Shown here: piece after piece, positions 58,161 through 64,000 of the stretch
Position numbering within the stretch: the first letter of the stretch is position 1
Layout: every line of letters begins with the position of its first letter
Assembly: GCF_002705925.1 (NCBI RefSeq)
Contig: NZ_NKRE01000001.1
Span: forward strand, 3,646,704 to 3,710,703
Direction of reading: 5' to 3'
Length of the DNA: 64,000 nt
Origin: Mycobacterium ostraviense
GTDB taxonomy: Bacteria > Actinomycetota > Actinomycetes > Mycobacteriales > Mycobacteriaceae
Translations under genes and position numbers: made by a program
Notes under the pieces: model-generated
Told to the model about the DNA's origin: nothing
The model's input: only the letters and a program-made list of their open reading frames with translations
Database searches by the model: none

Positions 58161-59176
58161 CGGGAGGTTCCTTTCAGGCTGCCGATCGAGAGTGAACCGT
58201 CGTCGGGGGCCGCCACGGTCGCCGCAGCGGGCGCCGGTGATTGGGGCAGCGGCGGTGGATCGTCGAGGAAGTCGACGGTGGGGGAGAAGAACAACCCGCC
58301 GGTGACTGCGGTGGAAAAATCCAGAATGCGGTCGGTGTTTCCGGCGGGATCGCCCAGAAACATGTTGTGCAGCATCTGTTCGGTGACTTCGGGCGCGCGT
58401 GAGTAGCCGATGAAGTACGTGCCGTACTCGCCCCTGCCGACCTCGCCGAACGGCATGTTGTGCCGCACGATCTTCAACTCGGTGCCGTCGTCGTCGGTGA
58501 CGACGTTGAGCGCGATATGCGAGTTGGCCGGCTTCAGGTCATCGCCGAGTTCGATATCTTCCAGCTTGGTACGCCCGATCACCCGCTCCTGCTCGGTGAC
58601 CGACAGCGAGTTCCAGGACCGCATGTCGTGAACATACTTCTGCACGTGCACGTAGCAGCCGCCGGCGAACTCCGGATCCTCGTCACCGACGGTGGTGGCG
58701 CTGACAGCGATTGCGCCGCTTGGGTTTTCGGTGCCGTCGACGAAACCCAACAGGTCGCGGTTGTCGAAGAAGCGGAATCCGTGGACCTCGTCGACCACGG
58801 TGACGGCGCCGGCCGTCGCGTTGAGAATGCGCCCGGCCAATTCGAAGCACACGTCCATACTCTCGGCTCGAATGTGGAACAGCATGTCCCCCGGGGTGGC
58901 CGGCGCGCGGTGCCGCGGCCCGTGCAGCGCGACGAACGGATGCAGCTTCGCCGGCCGCGGGCCGGCAAACAACCGGTCCCACGCGTCCGAGCCGATCGAG
59001 GTCACCACCGACAAGTGCTTGGCCGGGTCGCGAAACCCTGTCGCGCGCACCAATCCCGAGATGTCTGCCAGCGCGTCGTGCGCGGCCGCTTCACCACCGT
59101 CGTCGATGGTGGCCACTAGAAAGATCGCGGCCGGCGTCAGCGGCACGAGGATGGGTTGCGGCTGAACTGGAGGCAC
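58157..59176 (-). CDS. dyp: Dye-decolourising peroxidase with encapsulin cargo peptide
   Basis: 339 residues from GTG 59176, chosen because VPPVQPQPILVPLTPAAIFL matches the M. tuberculosis start; the frame to 59251 overlaps pepC. Heme features: GFVDGTENP (GxxDG motif with catalytic Asp), proximal His region in NSHIALNVV, Arg in KIVRHNMPFGEVGRGEYG. The C-terminal tail after a Pro/Ala linker ends DGSLSIGSLKG, the cargo-loading peptide that binds the encapsulin interior. H2O2-dependent oxidant defence is the known role. Confidence 0.96.
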   Translation of the reverse strand: MPPVQPQPILVPLTPAAIFLVATIDDGGEAAAHDALADISGLVRATGFRDPAKHLSVVTSIGSDAWDRLFAGPRPAKLHPFVALHGPRHRAPATPGDMLFHIRAESMDVCFELAGRILNATAGAVTVVDEVHGFRFFDNRDLLGFVDGTENPSGAIAVSATTVGDEDPEFAGGCYVHVQKYVHDMRSWNSLSVTEQERVIGRTKLEDIELGDDLKPANSHIALNVVTDDDGTELKIVRHNMPFGEVGRGEYGTYFIGYSRAPEVTEQMLHNMFLGDPAGNTDRILDFSTAVTGGLFFSPTVDFLDDPPPLPQSPAPAAATVAAPDDGSLSIGSLKGTSR

Positions 59177-59216
59177 TCTGCCGACCCTAGCGTGAACCAG
59201 GCAGCGCCCGACAGCC

Positions 59217-60515
59217 ATGATGGTGAGCATGTCCGGCGGGCCCACACCCACAGCTAGTGCGCGAGGCCTCTGCGAGTTCGTCGACGCCTCGCCGTCGCCG
59301 TTTCACGTGTGCGCCACCGCGGCGCGGCGGTTGCTGGACGCCGGATACACCGAACTCAGCGAAACCGACCGCTGGCCGCAGCAGCCGGGCCGTTACTTCA
59401 CCGTCCGGGCCGGCTCGCTGGTCGCCTGGAACAGCGATAACGCCACCGCCACCCCCGTGCCGTTCCGGATCGTCGGCGCGCACACCGACAGCCCCAATTT
59501 GCGGGTCAAGCAGCACCCGGACCGGCTGGTCGCCGGCTGGCGGGTGGTGGCGCTGGAGCCCTACGGCGGGGCGTGGCTCAATTCCTGGTTGGACCGCGAC
59601 CTGGGCGTCAGCGGGCGGCTGTCGGTGCGAGACGGCTCCGCGGTGTGTCACCGGCTGGTCCGCATCGACGAGCCGATTCTTCGGGTGCCGCAGCTGGCCA
59701 TCCACTTGGCCGAGGACCGTAAGTCGCTGACGCTGGATCCCCAACGGCATGTCAACGCGGTCTGGGGGGTTGGTGCGACGCCCGGTGCTTTTGTCGACTA
59801 TGTCGCTGACCGCGCCGGAGTGTCCGCATCCGACGTGCTGGCCGCCGACCTGATGGCCCATGACCTGACCCCTGCGGCGCTGATCGGAGCCGGCAGCGGC
59901 CTGTTGAGCGCGCCGCGGCTGGACAACCAAGCCAGTTGCTATGCCGGGCTGGAAGCATTGCTGGCCGCCCAACCGCGCGATGTGCTGCCGGTTTTGGTGA
60001 TGTTCGACCACGAGGAGGTCGGCTCGTCCTCGGACCGCGGCGCGCAGTCCAACCTGCTGGGCACCGTGCTGGAACGGATCGTATTGGCTGCCGGCGGTAC
60101 CCGGGAGGACTTCCTGCGGCTGCTGCCGGCGTCGCTGCTGGCGTCCGCCGACATGGCCCATGCCACTCACCCCAATTACCCCGATCGGCACGAGCCGGGC
60201 CACCTCATCGAAGTCAACGCCGGGCCGGTGCTCAAGGTGCACCCGAATCTGCGATACGCCACCGACGGACGTACCGCCGCGGCGTTCGCCATGGCCTGCC
60301 GGCAGGCCGGTGTGCCGCTGCAGCGGTATGAGCACCGGGCCGACCTGCCGTGCGGGTCGACCATCGGGCCGCTGGCGTCGGCCCGGACCGGCATCCCCGC
60401 CGTTGACGTGGGTGCTGCCCAGCTTGCGATGCATTCGGCACGGGAGCTGATGGGCGCTGCCGACGTGGCGGCCTATTCCGCAGCCTTGCAAGCGTTTCTG
60501 TCGCCCGGGGCATAG
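59217..60515 (+). CDS. pepC: PepC, M18-family aminopeptidase
   Basis: 432 residues from ATG 59217 (ATG 59229 is nearly as likely). Metal ligands and active-site motifs: RIVGAHTDSPNLRVKQHP, VMFDHEEVGSSSDRGAQSN, DMAHATHPNYPDRHEPGH and PAVDVGAAQLAMHSARE. The domain layout is a full M18 dodecameric aminopeptidase. It diverges from dyp with only 40 bp between starts, so the two promoters must overlap. Orthologue of Rv0800. Confidence 0.95.
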   Translation: MMVSMSGGPTPTASARGLCEFVDASPSPFHVCATAARRLLDAGYTELSETDRWPQQPGRYFTVRAGSLVAWNSDNATATPVPFRIVGAHTDSPNLRVKQHPDRLVAGWRVVALEPYGGAWLNSWLDRDLGVSGRLSVRDGSAVCHRLVRIDEPILRVPQLAIHLAEDRKSLTLDPQRHVNAVWGVGATPGAFVDYVADRAGVSASDVLAADLMAHDLTPAALIGAGSGLLSAPRLDNQASCYAGLEALLAAQPRDVLPVLVMFDHEEVGSSSDRGAQSNLLGTVLERIVLAAGGTREDFLRLLPASLLASADMAHATHPNYPDRHEPGHLIEVNAGPVLKVHPNLRYATDGRTAAAFAMACRQAGVPLQRYEHRADLPCGSTIGPLASARTGIPAVDVGAAQLAMHSARELMGAADVAAYSAALQAFLSPGA

Positions 60516-60526
60516 GGTTTTGGGGC

Positions 60527-60874
60527 ATGGCGCTCAGCGTGGAGATGGTCACTTTCGACTGCGACGACCCGGTGCGGCTGGCCGGCTGGTGGGCCGAGCA
60601 CTTCGGCGGTACCACCCGCGAGTTGCTGCCGGGCGAATTCATCGTGGTGACCCGCGACCAAGGGCCGCGGCTGGGTTTTCAGAAGGTGCCCGATCCCACA
60701 CCCGGGAAGAACCGGGTGCATCTGGATTTCACTGCCGAGGATGTGGACGCCGAGGTGGCGCGGTTGACGGCCGGCGGTGCCACCGAGGTGGAGCGGCAGC
60801 AGTTCGGCGAGAACTTCCGTTGGGTGGTACTGGCCGACCCCGAGGGCAACTTGTTCTGCGTGGCGGGACGGTGA
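60527..60874 (+). CDS. VOC/glyoxalase-like protein (Rv0801-like)
   Basis: 115 residues. The vicinal-oxygen-chelate fold is recognisable from VEMVTFDCDDPVRLAGWWAE at the start and from HLDFTAEDVDAEVARLTAGG and WVVLADPEGNLFCV in the C-terminal half. It lies 11 bp after pepC and is probably cotranscribed. The rather few metal ligands (D/H/E) may mean it is not a true glyoxalase. The acetyltransferase gene that I recall next in M. tuberculosis (Rv0802c) is absent. Confidence 0.9.
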   Translation: MALSVEMVTFDCDDPVRLAGWWAEHFGGTTRELLPGEFIVVTRDQGPRLGFQKVPDPTPGKNRVHLDFTAEDVDAEVARLTAGGATEVERQQFGENFRWVVLADPEGNLFCVAGR

Positions 60875-60890
60875 CCCAGGCGCGTCGCCC

Positions 60891-60943
60891 AGCGTGACGT
60901 GGCTGCGAGAATTTGGCCGCAAATCGCGCGCTGACGTCACGCT
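60891..60943. terminator. GC-rich hairpin between the VOC gene and purL
   Basis: Outer arms AGCGTGACGT and ACGTCACGCT are perfectly complementary, and the inner segment has a second imperfect stem (TGCGAGAATTTG against CAAATCGCGCG). No T-tract follows. It would end the pepC-VOC transcript ahead of purL. Confidence 0.55.
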
Positions 60944-60978
60944 CGGCGACAAGAATCGCCCGCCCTAGACTGTCTGGC

Positions 60979-63276
60979 GTGACGAGCGCGCAGATCCACG
61001 TGATTGACACCGTCGAACATGCCGCCAGCACCCCCGACCAACCGCAACCCTTCCACGAGCTGGGCCTCAAAGACGACGAGTACCAGCGGATCCGCGAGAT
61101 CCTCGGCCGCCGGCCCACCGACACCGAGCTGGCCATGTACTCGGTGATGTGGAGCGAACACTGTTCGTACAAGTCCTCCAAGGTGCACCTGCGCTACTTC
61201 GGCGAGACCACCACCGACGAGATGCGCGCCGGGATGCTGGCCGGCATCGGTGAGAACGCCGGCGTGGTCGACATCGGCGACGGCTGGGCCGTCACGTTCA
61301 AAGTGGAATCGCACAACCACCCGTCCTACGTCGAGCCCTACCAGGGCGCGGCCACCGGTGTCGGCGGCATCGTGCGCGACATCATGGCCATGGGCGCGCG
61401 CCCGGTCGCGGTGATGGACCAGTTGCGGTTCGGTGCGGTCGATGCCCCCGATACCCGCCGCGTCGTCGACGGCGTGGTCCGCGGTATCGGCGGCTACGCC
61501 AACTCGCTGGGCCTGCCCAACATCGGTGGCGAGACCGTCTTCGACCCGTGCTATGCCGGAAATCCGTTGGTGAACGCGTTGTGCGTCGGCGTATTACGCC
61601 AGGAGGACCTGCATCTCGCGTTCGCCTCCGGGGCCGGCAACAAGATCATCCTGTTCGGCGCGCGCACCGGGCTCGACGGCATCGGCGGGGTGTCGGTTCT
61701 GGCGTCGGATACCTTCAGTGCTGATGGCGCCGACGGCGCCGCGCGCAAGAAGTTGCCCTCGGTTCAGGTCGGCGACCCATTCACCGAGAAGGTGCTCATC
61801 GAGTGCTGCCTCGAGCTGTACGCGGGTGACCTGGTGATCGGCATCCAGGATCTTGGCGGAGCCGGGCTAGCTTGTGCCACTTCGGAATTGGCTTCTGCCG
61901 GGGACGGTGGTATGGCGATCCGTCTCGATGCCGTCCCGCTGCGCGCCAAGGACATGACGTCCGCCGAGGTGCTCTGCAGCGAGTCGCAGGAACGCATGTG
62001 CGCGGTGGTCGCCCCGGAGAACGTGGACGCCTTCATGGCCGTGTGCCGCAAGTGGGAGGTGCTGGCCACCGTGATCGGCGAAGTCAGCGACGGTGACCGG
62101 TTGCGGATCAGCTGGCACGGCGAGACCGTCGTCGATGTGCCGCCCCGCACGGTGGCCCACGAGGGGCCCGTGTACCAGCGCCCGGTCGCCCGCCCCGAAT
62201 CGCAGGACGCCCTCAACGCCGACACTTCGGCCAAGCTGCCGCGCCCGGTCACCGGCGCCGAGCTGCGCGCGACTTTGCTTGCGCTGCTGGGCAGTCCGCA
62301 CCTGTGCAGCCGGGCGTTCATCACCGAACAGTACGACCGGTACGTGCGCGGCAACACCGTGCTGGCCGAGCACGCCGACGGCGGCGTGCTGCGCATCGAC
62401 GAGTCGACCGGCCGCGGCATCGCGGTCTCGACCGACGCGTCGGGGCGCTACACCATGCTGGACCCTTACGCCGGCGCCCAACTCGCACTGGCCGAGGCGT
62501 ACCGCAACGTCGCCGTCACCGGCGCCACGCCGGTCGCGGTGACCGACTGCCTCAACTTCGGCTCGCCCGAAGATCCCGGCGTGATGTGGCAGTTCGCCCA
62601 GGCGGTCCGTGGACTCGCCGACGGCTGTGCGGCCCTGGGCATTCCGGTGACCGGCGGCAACGTCAGCTTCTACAACCAAACCGGGTCCACAGCGATCATG
62701 CCCACCCCGGTCGTCGGGGTGCTCGGCGTCTTGGACGATGTAAGTCGACGCCTTCCCACCGCGCTCGGCCGTGAGCCCGGTGAAACGCTGATGCTGCTGG
62801 GCGACACCCGCGACGAGTTCGACGGATCGGTCTGGGCCCAGGTGACCGCCGACCACCTGGGCGGCCTGCCGCCCAGTGTCGATTTGGCCCGCGAGAAGCT
62901 GCTGGCCGAGGTGCTGCGCTCGGCCTCGCGTGACGACCTGGTGTCCGCCGCGCACGACTTGTCCGAAGGTGGGCTCGCCCAAGCCGTCGTCGAAGCCGCG
63001 CTGGCGGGTGAAACCGGTTGCCGGATAGTGCTTCCCGAAGGTGCCGATCCTTTCGTGATGCTGTTCTCCGAGTCGGCGGGCCGGGCATTGGTCGCGGTGC
63101 CGCGCACCGAAGAGGGCCGGTTCCGGGCGATGTGCGACGCGCGCGGCCTGCCCGCGGTTCGAGTCGGCGTCGTCGATCAGGCCTCGGATGTCATCGAGTT
63201 CCACGGATTGTTCACGGTGTCGCTGGCCGAACTGCGCCAGACGTCCGAGGCGGTGCTGCCGCGATTCTTCGGGTAA
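60979..63276 (+). CDS. purL: PurL, FGAM synthase large subunit
   Basis: 765 residues from GTG 60979; GTG 61000, which aligns with the M. tuberculosis start, would give 758. ATP-binding halves are repeated as in AIR synthase folds: VESHNHPSYVEPYQGAATGV, IGIQDLGGAGLACATSELAS, and VTGGNVSFYNQTGSTAI with AHDLSEGGLAQAVVEAALAG. The small PurL type lacks a glutaminase and relies on PurQ and PurS. An insertion of several residues (SADGADGAARKK) relative to M. tuberculosis lies near residue 255. Orthologue of Rv0803. Confidence 0.96.
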   Translation: MTSAQIHVIDTVEHAASTPDQPQPFHELGLKDDEYQRIREILGRRPTDTELAMYSVMWSEHCSYKSSKVHLRYFGETTTDEMRAGMLAGIGENAGVVDIGDGWAVTFKVESHNHPSYVEPYQGAATGVGGIVRDIMAMGARPVAVMDQLRFGAVDAPDTRRVVDGVVRGIGGYANSLGLPNIGGETVFDPCYAGNPLVNALCVGVLRQEDLHLAFASGAGNKIILFGARTGLDGIGGVSVLASDTFSADGADGAARKKLPSVQVGDPFTEKVLIECCLELYAGDLVIGIQDLGGAGLACATSELASAGDGGMAIRLDAVPLRAKDMTSAEVLCSESQERMCAVVAPENVDAFMAVCRKWEVLATVIGEVSDGDRLRISWHGETVVDVPPRTVAHEGPVYQRPVARPESQDALNADTSAKLPRPVTGAELRATLLALLGSPHLCSRAFITEQYDRYVRGNTVLAEHADGGVLRIDESTGRGIAVSTDASGRYTMLDPYAGAQLALAEAYRNVAVTGATPVAVTDCLNFGSPEDPGVMWQFAQAVRGLADGCAALGIPVTGGNVSFYNQTGSTAIMPTPVVGVLGVLDDVSRRLPTALGREPGETLMLLGDTRDEFDGSVWAQVTADHLGGLPPSVDLAREKLLAEVLRSASRDDLVSAAHDLSEGGLAQAVVEAALAGETGCRIVLPEGADPFVMLFSESAGRALVAVPRTEEGRFRAMCDARGLPAVRVGVVDQASDVIEFHGLFTVSLAELRQTSEAVLPRFFG

Positions 63277-63290
63277 GCCGTTTGCGCGCA

Positions 63291-63923
63291 GTGTCTTTGG
63301 CTACCGGCCTGGTGGGCTGGAGCTTCATCGGTCCACGGCTGCCCACTGCCTGGCGGGTACCGCTGCAGGCCGGGCTGGGGTGGTTGCTGGTGTGGCTGAC
63401 CCGGGCGCCACTGGGTCTTCGTCCACCGCGGCTGTGGGCCGGGTTACGGCTGGGCTCGGCCGCGGCGGCGGCGGCGACGACGGCGATCGCGGCGACGACA
63501 CCGGTGCCCGCGGTGCGATTGTCGATGTCGGCGCGGCCGTTGCCGGTATCGGCGCCGGGCTGGCTGGTACTGCACATACCCGTCGGCACGGTGTGGGCCG
63601 AGGAGGCCGCGTTTCGGGCGGCGCTGGCCACCGCCGGCACTCAGGCATTCGGCCCGGCGGGTGGGCGGCTGTTGCAGGCCGGGGCCTTCGGTCTTTCCCA
63701 CATTGCCGACGCGCGCGCGACGGGTGCGCCGGTGGTGCCCACGGTGCTGGTCACCGGCCTGGCGGGGTGGGTGTTCGGATGGCTCGCCGAGCGTCGCGGC
63801 AGCCTGGCGGCGCCGATCCTGACGCACCTGGCGATCAACGAGGCCGGCGCGGTCGCGGCGCTGACCGTCCAGCGGCGCCGGCGAGCGAGCGCTGCGAGCA
63901 CGCTGGCACGCCGTTATACTTGA
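63291..63923 (+). CDS. CPBP-family intramembrane metalloprotease (Rv0804-like)
   Basis: 210 residues from GTG 63291 (TTG 63282 also possible). The ABI/CPBP motif set is visible: EEAAFRAAL (EExxxR), FGLSHIAD (FxxxH) and LTHLAINEAG (HxxxN). Several hydrophobic helices, rich in Ala, Leu and Trp, span the protein. Members cleave prenylated or membrane peptides or serve immunity functions. It follows purL by 14 bp, so probable cotranscription. Confidence 0.88.
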   Translation: MSLATGLVGWSFIGPRLPTAWRVPLQAGLGWLLVWLTRAPLGLRPPRLWAGLRLGSAAAAAATTAIAATTPVPAVRLSMSARPLPVSAPGWLVLHIPVGTVWAEEAAFRAALATAGTQAFGPAGGRLLQAGAFGLSHIADARATGAPVVPTVLVTGLAGWVFGWLAERRGSLAAPILTHLAINEAGAVAALTVQRRRRASAASTLARRYT

Positions 63924-63973
63924 CGGGCTGTGCTTTTCCAGCGATCACCAGACCGAGAGGGTTGGCACCTCAG

Positions 63974-64000
63974 GTGCACAGACTTAGGGCCGCGGAACAT
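63974..64000 (+). CDS. cpdA: CpdA (Rv0805-like) phosphodiesterase, first 9 codons only
   Basis: GTG 63974 followed by codons for HRLRAAEH matches the N-terminus I remember for M. tuberculosis Rv0805, a metallo-phosphodiesterase of cAMP. The gene runs off the window end. GAGAGGG lies about 20 bases upstream and CTCAGGTG at the start. Confidence 0.55.

Noticed and set aside
59187..60491. Long antisense ORF over pepC (434 codons)
   Set aside because: Its product is low-complexity Gly/Arg/His-rich, without motifs, as expected opposite a high-GC gene; pepC has all M18 motifs.
61867..63204. Long antisense ORF over purL (445 codons)
   Set aside because: Shadow of purL codon bias; no start, RBS or family features.

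Overview
This is chromosome of a slow-growing Mycobacterium close to, but not part of, the M. tuberculosis complex. The evidence is high-GC coding sequence, PE_PGRS, PE-PPE and PPE-MPTR genes, and gene order that tracks what I remember of M. tuberculosis H37Rv from Rv0754 to Rv0805 (phoPR, adhB, the cyp51 operon, aldA, purD, ggtA, purB, cyp126, purC, ptrB, emrB, purSQ, cfp29/dyp, pepC, purL, cpdA). It differs from H37Rv in having ptrB as one open frame (split there, from memory), extra islands and several missing or broken genes. Locus numbers are from memory, not from a search.

Layout. 1-2.8 kb: a PE_PGRS protein carrying a phosphoglycerate-mutase-like domain, a PGRS scrap, and an MNT-HEPN pair whose HEPN half is frameshifted. 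2.9-5.3 kb: a small island at the 3' end of tRNA-Thr(UGU), bounded by a perfect 48-bp repeat of the tRNA, holding a VapBC module and other small remnants but no integrase. 5.35-8.8 kb: conserved core with phoPR. 8.85-12 kb: a PE-PPE hydrolase and an exported protein. 12-22.2 kb: the minus-strand cyp51/cyp123/adhB operon and the plus-strand aldA operon, diverging from a TetR gene with two matching operators. 22.2-30.9 kb: a frameshifted 13E12-type HNH gene, purD, a Ser/Thr kinase with an altered catalytic loop, ggtA, an esterase gene broken by a 197-bp TA-flanked mobile element, a TetR gene and a DUF429 gene. 30.9-45 kb: purB, cyp126, an anion-channel-like gene, a second VapBC module with a perfect palindrome, purC, ptrB, emrB and several oxidoreductases.

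45-48.4 kb is the most unusual segment. It has three 6-pyruvoyl-tetrahydropterin-synthase/QueD-fold genes, with a short PE_PGRS gene between the first and second. Two are 86% identical CxxxHGH paralogues, one of which has lost a conserved His. The third is a divergent ExxxHGH (PTPS-III-like) form. 48.4-49.3 kb is purS-purQ. 49.3-53.1 kb is decayed: cyclase remnants, an amber-interrupted transglutaminase and a truncated LLM oxidoreductase. 53.4-57.4 kb holds a PPE-MPTR gene, a MarR gene with a palindromic promoter, small exported and SnoaL-like genes and a crotonase scrap. 57.4-64 kb is the encapsulin/DyP nanocompartment operon, pepC, a VOC protein, purL, a CPBP protease and the first codons of cpdA.

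Functionally, six genes of de novo purine synthesis (purD, purB, purC, purS, purQ, purL) are spread through the window. The cyp51 operon supplies P450s, a ferredoxin and dehydrogenases for sterol-type chemistry. phoPR is the main global regulator present. At least eight broken or scrap genes indicate continuing decay of the accessory DNA.
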